NCBI GenBank assembly: GCA_028279685.1
Contig: JANQNG010000059.1
Location: forward strand, 1 to 64,000
DNA: 64,000 nt
Reading direction: 5' to 3'
Origin: Candidatus Nanoarchaeia archaeon
GTDB taxonomy: Archaea > Nanobdellota > Nanobdellia > Woesearchaeales > SKIA01
The position numbers were made by a program, and so were the translations under genes. The notes under the pieces were generated by a model. It was given only the letters and a program-made list of their open reading frames with translations, did no database searches and was not told where the DNA came from. Position 1 is the first letter of the stretch, and each line of letters starts with the position of its first letter. Positions 34,121 through 42,162 of this stretch are shown in pieces.

Positions 34121-35236
34121 ATGTACGAATCTATTATCAAAATAAGAAATAGTATAATATGGTTTTTCTATAGATTCCTTCTCAAGCCAGTATGCTTTTC
34201 ATTTGATCCAGAAGGTGTTCATAACTCATTTGTCAAGATAGGATCTTTCCTAGGCAGCAATCCTATTACAAGAGGATTAGTCGCACTCAAATTCGGCTAT
34301 CAGAACAAGATGCTTGAACAAACAGTATTGGGAATTAAATTCAAGAATCCTCTAGGATTAGCAGCGGGATTTGACAAAAACGCAGAACTGGTTAACATCA
34401 TTCCCAGCGTAGGATTTGGCTTTGAGGAAATAGGTTCTATAACAGGAGAGCCTTGTGAAGGGAATCCTAAACCAAGGCTCTGGAGAATTCCTAAAAGGAA
34501 AACATTAGCAGTCTACTACGGATTAATGAATGATGGCTGTGAAGTGTTAGCAAAAAGACTAGAAAGAAAGAGGTTCAAAATTCCTATAGGAGTTAGTATT
34601 GCAAAGACGAATTGCAAAGCAACAGTAAGCACTCAACGAGGTATTGATGATTATGTCAAAGCATTCAAGACAATGAAAAATATAGGGAAATATATCACTA
34701 TCAATATCAGTTGTCCTAACGCTTATGGAGGGAAACCATTTACAGACGCAAAAAAACTAGATAAACTCTTAGCGGCAACTGATAAGATAAAGGTAAAGAA
34801 ACCTGTCTTTCTTAAAATAGCACCAGATCTTTCGACAAAAGAGATTGATGCTATAATACGTGTTGTGAAAAAACATAATATTCAAGGGTTTATCTGTTCT
34901 AACTTGACGAAAAAAATCAAAGATAAAGAATTAAAACAATTATCTAAACACACACAAGGAGGCCTCAGTGGTGTTCCTGCAAAAAAACAATCAACGGAAC
35001 AAATAGCATACATTTACAAGAAAACAAAAGGCAAATATATCATCATTGGCTGTGGAGGAATCTTCTCGGCAAAAGATGCTTATGAAAAGATCAAAGCAGG
35101 CGCTACATTATTGCAATTAATAACTTCTATGATCTATGAAGGACCTCAGAATATTTCAGGAATCAATCAAGGATTGCTTAAACTTTTGAAAAGAGATGGA
35201 TATAAAAACATCAAACAAGCAATTGGTACAAAATGA
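34121..35236 (+). CDS. pyrD: Dihydroorotate dehydrogenase, class 2-like
   Basis: 371 residues. An N-terminal hydrophobic helix (SIIWFFYRFLLKPVCF) then FKNPLGLAAGFDKNAELV, IGSITGEPCEGNPKPRL, FLKIAPDLSTKE, GGLSGVPAKKQSTE and IIGCGGIFSAKDAYEKIKAGA, matching membrane-bound class 2 enzymes that pass electrons to quinone. The catalytic-base loop reads INISCPN, with Cys where class 2 has Ser (INISSPN), and the NRMGFNN loop is changed to YYGLMND. Oxidises dihydroorotate to orotate in pyrimidine synthesis. Other pyr genes are not in the window. Confidence 0.9.
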   Translation: MYESIIKIRNSIIWFFYRFLLKPVCFSFDPEGVHNSFVKIGSFLGSNPITRGLVALKFGYQNKMLEQTVLGIKFKNPLGLAAGFDKNAELVNIIPSVGFGFEEIGSITGEPCEGNPKPRLWRIPKRKTLAVYYGLMNDGCEVLAKRLERKRFKIPIGVSIAKTNCKATVSTQRGIDDYVKAFKTMKNIGKYITINISCPNAYGGKPFTDAKKLDKLLAATDKIKVKKPVFLKIAPDLSTKEIDAIIRVVKKHNIQGFICSNLTKKIKDKELKQLSKHTQGGLSGVPAKKQSTEQIAYIYKKTKGKYIIIGCGGIFSAKDAYEKIKAGATLLQLITSMIYEGPQNISGINQGLLKLLKRDGYKNIKQAIGTK

Positions 35237-35266
35237 GAATAAGATAAAAAAATAAGAAAAAAGGGC

Positions 35267-35698
35267 TTATCGCCTCTTCTTCTTTCTCTTGACTTTCTTT
35301 TTGGCCTTCTTCTTTTTCTTTACTTTCTTCTTAGGTTTCTTTTTAGCCTTTTTCTTCTTTTTTGCTTTTTTCTTTTTCTTGGCTTTCTTTTTCTTCTTCT
35401 TTACTTTCTTCTTTTTCTTCACTTTCTTCTTAGCTTTCTTTTTGGCCTTTTTCTTTTTCTTTCTTCGTCCGCCGCCACCGACTTTCATCTTGGCACGGGC
35501 GATGTGACCGTGTTTGTCAATAAAGTACAGATAACCTGCTTCTTTCTTCACGCCGACTTTTGCGACAACTTGCTGTTTTGCTTTGCCTCTGCTTTTACCG
35601 CGGGCCATCTTTGACCTAGCCACATTACCTCTTCTGTCGACAAAATAGAGATAACCAGGCTCTTTTTTCACTCCAACTTTTGCAACGACTTGCGCCAT
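35267..35698 (-). CDS. Two-repeat protein with a long Lys/Ala tail (histone H1-like tail)
   Basis: 143 residues from the ATG at 35698, which has a strong GGAGG upstream; the track's 38 extra residues are rejected. Two copies of a ~35-residue unit: QVVAKVGVKKEPGYLYFVD then GNVARSKM, and QVVAKVGVKKEAGYLYFID then GHIARAKM. The last ~65 residues are almost only Lys with Ala, Val or Pro (KKKAKKK pattern). The tail suggests binding to DNA or RNA, as with H1-like chromatin proteins. The repeat itself is not recognised as a known domain. Confidence 0.8.
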   Translation of the reverse strand: MAQVVAKVGVKKEPGYLYFVDRRGNVARSKMARGKSRGKAKQQVVAKVGVKKEAGYLYFIDKHGHIARAKMKVGGGGRRKKKKKAKKKAKKKVKKKKKVKKKKKKAKKKKKAKKKKKAKKKPKKKVKKKKKAKKKVKRKKKRR

Positions 35699-35874
35699 TT
35701 TCCCTAAACCTCCTTTTTTCAAAAAAGTTATTTTTGATTCTTTGAGTATCTTCTTATTTATAAAACTTTTCAAAATGTGCTTTTTCCCGTCTTGATCAAG
35801 ACTTATTAGCAATATTTATAAATATAGGATATGCGTATATTATTGTAAATGGGAAGAGGTGGATTTCCTTTCTT

Positions 35875-36783
35875 ATGGCAGAGCCTATTCATCTTCAGGA
35901 CTTTAAGGCGGACTTTGTGCCTAGTATCAAAAGGCTTGAACTCTTCGCAAAACAATCTATACTCTCTAAGGATCTCGTAGGGAATTGGGTATCTCTCTTC
36001 AAGGGGAAAGGGATGGAATTTGCAGGATATAGGCCCTATGTTCCTACTGATGATGCAAGCAGAATCGACTGGAAAGCAACACTTCGTGCTAGAAGAACGC
36101 TTGTTCGGGAGAAGGAGGAAGAGCGAACATTAAAAGTGATGTTCTTTGTCGATGCAAGCAACAGCATGCTCTTTACCTCTACAGATAAGATCAAAGTAGA
36201 GTATGTGGCTGAAATGATAGCTGCAATGAGTTTTGCTATGGTTAGAACAGGGGATTCTGTTGGACTGGCTATGTTCACCAACAGACTTGTTAATTATTTG
36301 CCCGCTCAGACGGGGCAAGAACAGTTCAGAATCATGATCAAAGAACTCTCTGACCCTAAGAACTATGGAGGAATGTATAATATCGATCAGGCATTCAATG
36401 TACTTCTTTCATCGCTCGATGATAAAGCACTAATTATTATCGTCTCAGATTTTCTCGGGTTGAAAGGAGAATGGGAGAAACATCTCAAAATTGCATCAGC
36501 GTCGAATGAAGTTCTAGGCATTATGATAAGAGATCCAAGAGATAGACAAATGCCGAAAGGTACGGGTCAATATGTTCTCGAAGATCCATACTCAGGAGAG
36601 AAAGCCATTGTAGATGCTAATCAATACAGAGATTTTTTTGAGAGAGCAGTTACTGCTCAAGAAGAGGAGATTGCAACGCAGTTCAAGAGAACGCGATCGG
36701 ATTTTTTAAGTATACAGACTAATGAAAGCTTCGTTGATCCCATAGTAAGATTTTTTAAGAGAAGAAGCTTTACAGGAGGTTAA
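35875..36783 (+). CDS. DUF58 domain protein
   Basis: 302 residues. GKGMEFAGYRPYVPTDDASRIDWKATLRARR is the DUF58 hallmark (R-x-Y-x-x-x-D-x-x-R-x-I-x-W), followed by a VWA-like fold (VMFFVDASNSMLF). Usually found with a MoxR ATPase and VWA proteins in MoxR complexes thought to assist folding or metal insertion. Here the VWA protein follows after one base, but no MoxR gene is in the window. Confidence 0.87.
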   Translation: MAEPIHLQDFKADFVPSIKRLELFAKQSILSKDLVGNWVSLFKGKGMEFAGYRPYVPTDDASRIDWKATLRARRTLVREKEEERTLKVMFFVDASNSMLFTSTDKIKVEYVAEMIAAMSFAMVRTGDSVGLAMFTNRLVNYLPAQTGQEQFRIMIKELSDPKNYGGMYNIDQAFNVLLSSLDDKALIIIVSDFLGLKGEWEKHLKIASASNEVLGIMIRDPRDRQMPKGTGQYVLEDPYSGEKAIVDANQYRDFFERAVTAQEEEIATQFKRTRSDFLSIQTNESFVDPIVRFFKRRSFTGG

Positions 36784-36784
36784 G

Positions 36785-37747
36785 ATGGTTTTTGAATTAA
36801 CATTTGAACATCCTGAATATTTGTGGTTGTTATTGTCATTGCCGCTCGTGGCAGTCTCCCATTTCTTTATGATACAGCATACAAAAAAAAAGGGATTGAA
36901 ATTTGCAAACTTTGATGCGCTGCGACGAGTTCATGGGTCTGGTGTGTTAACGAGAAATCTCATTCCGCTGATGATGCGACTGCTCATTCTGTTCTTTCTC
37001 ATCGTTGCTGTCTGCGGAACTATTTTTTGGTATTCAGGGCAAAGGCTAGATAATGATGTAGTCATAGCGATTGATACTTCAGCCTCAATGACTACAGAAG
37101 ATATAGAACCCTCGAGATTTGAAGCATCAAAGAAAGCTGCAGTAGGATTTGTGCAGAATCTCTCAGGAAAATCCAAGATAGGTGTTGTTGTCTTTTCAGG
37201 CATTGCTAAGGTAGTATTACCTCCCTCTGCTTCTAAGACAAGAGTGCAACAGGCTATTGAATCAATAGAGATTGAATTTGCAGGAGGAACAGATATTGCA
37301 GGTGCATTAATTGCATCAACGAATCTTCTCGCTACCTCTCCGAAAGGCAAGGCGATTGTTCTCTTCACTGATGGCTCTTCAACAGTAGGCGTCTCTGAGA
37401 AAGATACGCTTCAAAGAGGGGTAGATTACGCTGTTGCTAATCATGTAGTAGTCCATCCTATTGGTCTCGGAAGTGAAGAAGGAACACTAGGTTATATTCC
37501 TGCATTGCATAATGTCAGCGCAGCTTATGATAAGGAGAGTATGGAATTTATTGCCGAGCAAACAGAAGGCAAGCATTATCTTGCAGATAATACAGATAAA
37601 CTCAATGTTATTTTCGAGGAATTGAATGAAGAGGTACAGGAAGCGCTTATACCCTTTCCTCTGACTTTCTTTTCGTTGCTCATAGCATTATTGCTGCTGT
37701 TTATAGAATGGGGATTGATTAATACGCGATTTAGGGTTATTCCTTGA
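36785..37747 (+). CDS. Membrane-anchored VWA protein (BatA-like)
   Basis: 320 residues. Two N-terminal membrane segments (~12-30, ~58-80), a VWA domain with an intact MIDAS (IAIDTSASMTTED, later FAGGTDIAGA and LFTDGSS) and a C-terminal membrane segment (~295-312). Co-operon with DUF58. BatA-type proteins partner MoxR ATPases in the envelope. Its end overlaps the convergent Nudix gene by 11 bp. Confidence 0.88.
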   Translation: MVFELTFEHPEYLWLLLSLPLVAVSHFFMIQHTKKKGLKFANFDALRRVHGSGVLTRNLIPLMMRLLILFFLIVAVCGTIFWYSGQRLDNDVVIAIDTSASMTTEDIEPSRFEASKKAAVGFVQNLSGKSKIGVVVFSGIAKVVLPPSASKTRVQQAIESIEIEFAGGTDIAGALIASTNLLATSPKGKAIVLFTDGSSTVGVSEKDTLQRGVDYAVANHVVVHPIGLGSEEGTLGYIPALHNVSAAYDKESMEFIAEQTEGKHYLADNTDKLNVIFEELNEEVQEALIPFPLTFFSLLIALLLLFIEWGLINTRFRVIP

Positions 37748-38147
37748 AAGGATCATATCCTTGTTTGAGAAGATTTTGTATGGGTATAAAAAGGGGACTG
37801 GGAAGATTATTCCATGAGAACCATTCCCATCTTTCACACTTATCAGGTTCTAGAACTTCTGGTTCTCCAGAGTCAAGTTCTGCGAGAATATACAGTGTAA
37901 TGTAATGTTTATTTTCTTTTTTGAAGACATCATTCGTATAAGGGCCTGTTTTCATATTTTTAATATTTATTCCTACTTCTTCCATTACCTCTCTTTCAGC
38001 ACAATCTTTAGGATCTTCATTAAACTCAAGATGTCCTCCGGGAAAACTCCAAGAACCATCACCATGAGCATTTTTTCTCTTGCCCAATAATATCTTTCCG
38101 TCTCTCTTAATGATGACTCCAACTCCAACATTTGGTAATTTCCTCAT
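37737..38147 (-). CDS. Nudix hydrolase
   Basis: 136 residues. The Nudix box GGHLEFNEDPKDCAEREVMEEVGI is complete (GX5EX7REUXEEXGU). The plan resembles MutT/NUDT15-like housecleaning pyrophosphatases (VGVGVIIKRDGKILLGKRK at the start). The TATA-like ACTATAAATA has leaderless spacing to the ATG. Confidence 0.92.
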   Translation of the reverse strand: MRKLPNVGVGVIIKRDGKILLGKRKNAHGDGSWSFPGGHLEFNEDPKDCAEREVMEEVGINIKNMKTGPYTNDVFKKENKHYITLYILAELDSGEPEVLEPDKCERWEWFSWNNLPSPLFIPIQNLLKQGYDPFKE

Positions 38148-38217
38148 GACAGGTAAGATTAGAGGTCTTATTTATAGTTACCGTAAACTTCTTAAATATG
38201 TTCTGGGAGAATATCCT

Positions 38218-38625
38218 ATGGATCAGATTGTGCTGAAAGTCATTATTTTCACATTAGCTACATGGCTCTTATCAGAAGTGCTGAAACCGGTTTTTCAGAA
38301 GGATATTAGAGCTCTTTTCATGAATGGTAAAATGCCTTCATCTCATACTGCAGTAACGGTGGCTCTTTTTGTTTGTTTGCTTATCTATGATGGCATAACA
38401 CTGCTATCGTTCTTTGCATTCATTATGATGATGATTATTGTCAGAGATGCTTTCAGCGTGAGGAAGGCAGTAGGCACTAATTCAGAATATATTAATACGT
38501 TACTCAAGAAAGTAGGTATAAAGAAAAAAGTTCGAGTGGTGCATGGACATACCTTCAATGAAGTCGTTGTGGGAGGTATTATAGGGGTTATTATTCCTGT
38601 TTTATTGTGGCTTCTTTTTGGGTAG
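38218..38625 (+). CDS. Divergent PAP2-superfamily (DUF212) membrane protein
   Basis: 135 residues from the ATG at 38218; the track's 46 upstream residues lie before the TATA-like CTTAAATAT. MNGKMPSSHTAVTVALFVCL is the DUF212 signature, and VVHGHTFNEVVVGGIIGV near the end is the second motif. Four hydrophobic helices. Possibly a lipid phosphatase-like enzyme, though the family's reaction is not established. Confidence 0.82.
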   Translation: MDQIVLKVIIFTLATWLLSEVLKPVFQKDIRALFMNGKMPSSHTAVTVALFVCLLIYDGITLLSFFAFIMMMIIVRDAFSVRKAVGTNSEYINTLLKKVGIKKKVRVVHGHTFNEVVVGGIIGVIIPVLLWLLFG

Positions 38626-38651
38626 AGATATGACCAAGATTGAAAAGAATG

Positions 38652-39065
38652 TTATTTTATCTTTGTCAGATCTTGATTGATAATAATTGGCTTTACCGCT
38701 TTAATTTCTGTTTTACAATAAGGCATATCAGGAATAGGGTTCCAGAGAAAGACCTTCTGATTCAACACATGAGCAAACCCTATCTCCATCAGAGTATTGC
38801 CTCCGATATAATTTTTGATGTTATGTCTATCAAGGTTCAACACGAGCACAGCATCAATATGTTGCATTTGCTTCCAAAAATCTCGAATAGCATCTGATTT
38901 GTATTTTTTTTGAAGCTTAATTTTTTCTATCTCATCATCAGATTTGCCAATGAACTCATCAGCAAAAGAAGAAAGAAAGGGGATATGCCCCATTGCTTTG
39001 AGTTTGTCCCTTACTTCAAGCATTTTCTCTGTATGGTGCATAGAGCTGATTATACCTATTTTCAT
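38652..39065 (-). CDS. Nucleoside 2-deoxyribosyltransferase-like protein
   Basis: 137 residues. IDAVLVLNLDRHNIKNYIGGNTLMEIGFAHVLNQKVFLWNP has the Asp and N/G-x-x-x-E pattern of the nucleoside 2-deoxyribosyltransferase / cytokinin-related LOG-like Rossmann families. The usual nucleoside enzyme is larger, so the substrate is unclear. GTTTAAAAG ~27 nt before the ATG fits a leaderless message. Confidence 0.65.
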   Translation of the reverse strand: MKIGIISSMHHTEKMLEVRDKLKAMGHIPFLSSFADEFIGKSDDEIEKIKLQKKYKSDAIRDFWKQMQHIDAVLVLNLDRHNIKNYIGGNTLMEIGFAHVLNQKVFLWNPIPDMPYCKTEIKAVKPIIINQDLTKIK

Positions 39066-39176
39066 ATTTTTAGAGGTGCATATTCTCTTTTAAACCTTTC
39101 TTTAGTCTATAAGCATATCATAACTTTTAAAAACCAAGTTCTCGTTCTCTTTTTTATGTTCATACCTTCAGTATAT

Positions 39177-39321
39177 GCCCTCGTATCAAAGTCTTCGACT
39201 TTGGACGGATGCTCATTGGCATTCGCCTCCGTATCAAAGTCATGCGACTTTGGACGGATGCTCATTGGCATTCGCCTCCGCAATCAAAATCAGAGATTTT
39301 GGGCGGAAGCTCACTACGCTC
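39177..39321 (+). repeat. Three tandem ~48-nt hairpin units in front of tRNA-Thr(TGT)
   Basis: Units at ~39177-39224, 39225-39273 and 39274-39321. The last two begin with GCCTCCG, identical to the first seven bases of the tRNA that follows at 39322. Each holds a strong hairpin (CAAAGTC-TTC-GACTTTG, CAAAGTC-ATGC-GACTTTG, CAAAATC-AGA-GATTTTG) closed by CCG/CGG, then a weaker ATGC/GCAT or AGC/GCT hairpin. A TATA-like ACTTTTAAAAA near 39127 would put them all in the tRNA's 5' leader. The same units precede tRNA-Thr(GGT) at 42163. Confidence 0.88.
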
Positions 39322-39410
39322 GCCTCCGTAGCATAGCGGCTATTGCGGCAGACTTGTAAACAATTGTTCATGAGATCTGCAGGTCGGGGGTTCAAGTCCC
39401 CCCGGAGGCT
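39322..39410 (+). tRNA. tRNA-Thr (TGT) with a 16-nt intron
   Basis: Exons 39322-39358 and 39375-39410 give a 73-nt cloverleaf: acceptor GCCTCCG/CGGAGGC, D stem GCAT/TTGC (T13-T22 mismatch), anticodon stem GCAGA/TCTGC with loop CTTGTAA, variable AGGTC, T arm GGGGG-TTCAAGT-CCCCC, discriminator T. The 16-nt intron is at the canonical 37/38 position, with a relaxed bulge-helix-bulge (one T-T mismatch). CCA not encoded. Preceded by hairpin units and followed by a partial copy of its own 3' end. Confidence 0.88.
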
Positions 39411-39519
39411 TCTTAAATTATTTGGGCTACTCAACTTTATGTTGAGTAGACCTGAGGTTGATAAGGAGATGTAGCGTAGCGAAGTTTCCTTATGTGGTAG
39501 TCCCCCTGGAGGCTTTTTT
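39411..39519 (+). repeat. Partial copy of the tRNA-Thr 3' end after a hairpin insert
   Basis: AGTCCCCCTGGAGGCTTTTTT (39499-39519) repeats the tRNA's T-stem/acceptor 3' end (from 39395, AGTCCCCCCGGAGGCTTCTT) with few changes. The ~85-bp insert between them holds a perfect 9-bp stem (CTACTCAAC / GTTGAGTAG, 39427-39449) and a GTAGCGTAGCGAAG segment recalling the inner ends of the inverted-repeat elements. The final T-run could end transcription. From 39520 to 39696 I see only the promoter of the next gene (GTATATAAATA ~39653). Confidence 0.7.
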
Positions 39520-39696
39520 GTTCTTTATTTTTTTTGAATGTTTGTTAAAAAACGAGTAGTTTACTTTTATGTATACCATTCATTATTAAGTGAACAAAAA
39601 TAGTATACAAATTGCTAAACTATTATATCCTCCTCGAGAAAATGAAACGAAAGGTATATAAATACAGCTTCAGTTTGCTCTTTTGGGTGATAATGT

Positions 39697-40278
39697 TTGG
39701 GATGGAAGAAACTTTTGCATTCGCGTGAAACTCTCTCATTTGAGAAAGTTAAGGATGATGTGAAGGTTATTCTTGAAGCACGTCGCGTTGATGAAGGTTG
39801 GCAAGTCGTCAAGAAATATCTTTCTGAAGGCATTAATTTTGCAGAGCAATACTACGTCGAATCTGCTGATGAACTCAAAAGAGTATTACTGTATTTGAAG
39901 AATGAGAAGGATCTCTCATTACAGGAGATTAACAACATCAATAAATTCAAAGAGAAAAATATCAAGCTTGATGTTCGCAGAGGTTACAAAGAGAATAATG
40001 TAGAGAAGTGGTATTTCTCATTAGGAGACCAATCAAGCAACTTTTTTGTGATTCGATACAATGATGTTGTTGAGATAGATATTGTGATGAATGAGAAATA
40101 TAAGTATATTGAAGAGAAATTGATAATCAAGCTGATGAATTTTCTCGGATTAGATGATTCTGATGCCCATATTAATCAGAATATTTTTTACTATACTAAG
40201 AAATCTAATTATTATCTAGAGAATGATTATGACAGTGTTATGCAGGATGTTAATCTGAGCTATGAAGAGGAAGAATAA
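39697..40278 (+). CDS. Hypothetical protein
   Basis: 193 residues with a TTG start (LGWKKLLHSRETLSFEKV), supported by GGTGAT 6 nt upstream; no in-frame ATG is near. An upstream ATG at 39692 is out of frame. Soluble and acidic, with alternating strands in the second half (KWYFSLGDQSSNFFVIRYNDVVEIDIVMN). Not recognised. An inverted-repeat element (copy B) follows its stop. Confidence 0.6.
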   Translation: MGWKKLLHSRETLSFEKVKDDVKVILEARRVDEGWQVVKKYLSEGINFAEQYYVESADELKRVLLYLKNEKDLSLQEINNINKFKEKNIKLDVRRGYKENNVEKWYFSLGDQSSNFFVIRYNDVVEIDIVMNEKYKYIEEKLIIKLMNFLGLDDSDAHINQNIFYYTKKSNYYLENDYDSVMQDVNLSYEEEE

Positions 40279-40290
40279 AGCTCATCATGG

Positions 40291-40389
40291 CGCATTACTG
40301 CCCAGCGCAGTGTTCTATTTCTTATGCTATTATGCGTGAAAATAGATATCGAACATCGTATAGATGTAGAAACGGAGCGCAGTAATGCG
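40291..40389. repeat. Inverted-repeat element, copy B (99 bp)
   Basis: Perfect 11-bp ends (CGCATTACTGC 40291-40301, GCAGTAATGCG 40379-40389). In reverse orientation the inner ends read GCTCCG and CTGCGCTGG, close to GCTACG and CTTCGCTGG of copies A and D. Nested internal stems (TGTTC/GAACA, CTATTT/AAATAG, CATC/GATG) can fold the whole unit. It lies between a hypothetical gene and the pilin gene. Confidence 0.78.
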
Positions 40390-40443
40390 TAACTGTATCG
40401 GTTCTTGATAATAAATGAAAAAGAAAGAGAAAAAAGTAAAACT

Positions 40444-41082
40444 TTAACTTACGGCCATAAAGAGTTCGCCTGTAATTCTCTTATCTACAGAGAATCCTTG
40501 GACACGGTAAGGAATGTTCAATCTCATTTTTATCTTCTTACCAATATCGGAAGCAGTGATTCCTAATGTTGCTGCAGCATCATTGTTTGGATTATTATCT
40601 CCTCCTGATTCTGTTTTACAATGGATGTAGATAACATTAGATGTTTTTGGAGTTATGCTCACAGTAAGGTTTGCAGTGGATGGATCAGCATCATCATCCA
40701 TGAAGCAGTATGTTGAGCCTGCGCTGCTTGGATTACCTGTGGCATCAGTAAATGCAGGATCATCGAAATCAACTTTTACTAATGAAGAAGTTGAGACAGT
40801 ATCCAAGGCTGTATCATCACCTGTAACGAAGTTTATTTGTTTATCTGATGCAAGTAGATTAGTTAGTGTTAATGTGAAGACTTGATCTCCAGCAGCATCA
40901 TATCGGACAAGTGATGCGTCTTTCTCACATGGAAGCTCTGCACCAAATCCGCAGCTTTCTGATATGTATCTGCTTGGGTCTAACACACCAAAGTATGCTA
41001 ATGCGCCGATCATGACTAGGATAACTAAGAATGCCCAGCCATAGGTTGCTAAGAATTCTAAAGCAGCTTGACCTTTTTTCAT
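40444..41082 (-). CDS. Class III signal-peptide pilin-like protein
   Basis: 212 residues. MKKGQAALEFLATYGWAFLVILVMIGALAYFG: a short basic leader, then Q-A-A-L-E-F-L, the archaeal prepilin-peptidase substrate pattern with one hydrophobic helix. The remaining ~175 residues are secreted, beta-rich and contain several Cys (CGFGAELPC, YCF, IHC) that may form disulfides. A GAGGTG ribosome site and a ~50-nt leader. Probably assembled by the ATPase/membrane pair at 52201-58203. Confidence 0.85.
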   Translation of the reverse strand: MKKGQAALEFLATYGWAFLVILVMIGALAYFGVLDPSRYISESCGFGAELPCEKDASLVRYDAAGDQVFTLTLTNLLASDKQINFVTGDDTALDTVSTSSLVKVDFDDPAFTDATGNPSSAGSTYCFMDDDADPSTANLTVSITPKTSNVIYIHCKTESGGDNNPNNDAAATLGITASDIGKKIKMRLNIPYRVQGFSVDKRITGELFMAVS

Positions 41083-41259
41083 ATTGTTTCACCTCACCAA
41101 ATATGTATGGTTATAACTTGTTATGGCAATATCGGAATTGAGGGTTTATAAATCTTTCTCTTTACAGCGCTTCTAGACATCATAAAGAGAGAACATAGGA
41201 TGCTGTTTTATTGAAGCTCTAACGTAAATATTTAAAAATAGCTTATTTTTCTGATAACC

Positions 41260-41412
41260 ATGGCAGCAAATACATCCATGGTTGGAGATTTGGAGACCTA
41301 TGAGACTGATTGGAAGAAGGATAGAGCAAAGCATATGTTAAAGAAAATTCTTTCTTTCAAAGACAGAATACTGCGATTATTTAGAAAGAAAAACACCAAA
41401 TTAAAATGGTAA
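41260..41412 (+). CDS. Small ORF (50 residues) upstream of and overlapping alaX
   Basis: Not in the ORF track. ATG at 41260 gives MAANTSMVGDLETYETDWKK, then a very basic amphipathic C-terminal half (MLKKILSFKDRILRLFRKKN). A TATA-like TATTTAAAAAT is centred ~27 nt before this ATG, so it is the first start on the transcript. Its stop overlaps the alaX start (ATGGTAATG), indicating coupled translation. Function unknown; the basic helix suggests RNA or membrane contact. Confidence 0.65.
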   Translation: MAANTSMVGDLETYETDWKKDRAKHMLKKILSFKDRILRLFRKKNTKLKW

Positions 41413-42125
41413 TGCCGAAATACATTGAGGATGCATATTTGAAAGAATTCGTTACAAAAGTAATTTCTGTCAAAGAGGGCAAATTTGTAGTGTTGGAAGA
41501 TACTATATTCTATCCAAATAGTGGAGGACAGGTTAATGATGAGGGTAAACTTATTGCTGCTGATGGTGAAGTCAATGTTATTTTTGTGGGAAAGTTTGGA
41601 GGTAGCATTAGTCATCAAGTTGAACCTGAGAATGTTTTGAAGGAAGGAGATGAAGTTACTTGTGTTCTTGATTGGGATCGCAGATACAAATTAATGAGAT
41701 CCCACACCGCTGCTCATTTGATAAGTTATTTCATAGAAGAAGAAATTGGAGCAAAGATAACTGGCAATCAACTAGGATTGGATAAGTGTCGAATAGATTT
41801 TTCTTTGGAGAATTTTGATAAAGAACTTTTGATGAGTTTTGAATCAAAAGTTAATGCGCTTATCAAAAAAGGCGGTGAAGTTGAGTCAAAAGTTGTTAAT
41901 AGAGAAGAAGCTGCAGAAATTTCTACGAAATTATCTGCGTTAGCTAAAGGATTACCTCCTGAAATAAAGGAAGTCAGATTAGTTGGTGTTAAAGGATTGG
42001 TCTTAGAAGCATGCGGTGGAACGCATGTTAAAGATATTAAAGAAATTAGCAAGGTCAAATTCATTAAATTCAAGAACGCAGGAGCGAATAATAGAAGAAT
42101 TTACTTTGAGATTCTTGACGAATAA
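41406..42125 (+). CDS. alaX: Alanyl-tRNA editing protein AlaX
   Basis: 239 residues. Editing-domain metal ligands are visible: SHTAAHLIS (HxxxH) and EACGGTHVKD (CxxxH). TIFYPNSGGQVNDEG is the start of the AlaX/AlaRS editing fold. Free-standing AlaX hydrolyses Ser-tRNA-Ala (and Gly-tRNA-Ala). The size fits AlaX-M. It overlaps the 50-residue ORF upstream, so both share one message. tRNA-Thr and its hairpin units follow. Confidence 0.94.
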   Translation: MVMPKYIEDAYLKEFVTKVISVKEGKFVVLEDTIFYPNSGGQVNDEGKLIAADGEVNVIFVGKFGGSISHQVEPENVLKEGDEVTCVLDWDRRYKLMRSHTAAHLISYFIEEEIGAKITGNQLGLDKCRIDFSLENFDKELLMSFESKVNALIKKGGEVESKVVNREEAAEISTKLSALAKGLPPEIKEVRLVGVKGLVLEACGGTHVKDIKEISKVKFIKFKNAGANNRRIYFEILDE

Positions 42126-42162
42126 TTTTAAAAAGGCTTTTAGGATTCTTTTCACTAACGGA

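Noticed and set aside
35289-35507. Phe/Leu-rich hydrophobic ORF opposite the Lys-rich tail
   Set aside because: It is the mirror of poly-Lys codons, not a membrane protein.
39177-39321. CRISPR-like array before tRNA-Thr
   Set aside because: The units are repeats throughout, without unique spacers, and copy the tRNA acceptor sequence; no cas genes in the window.
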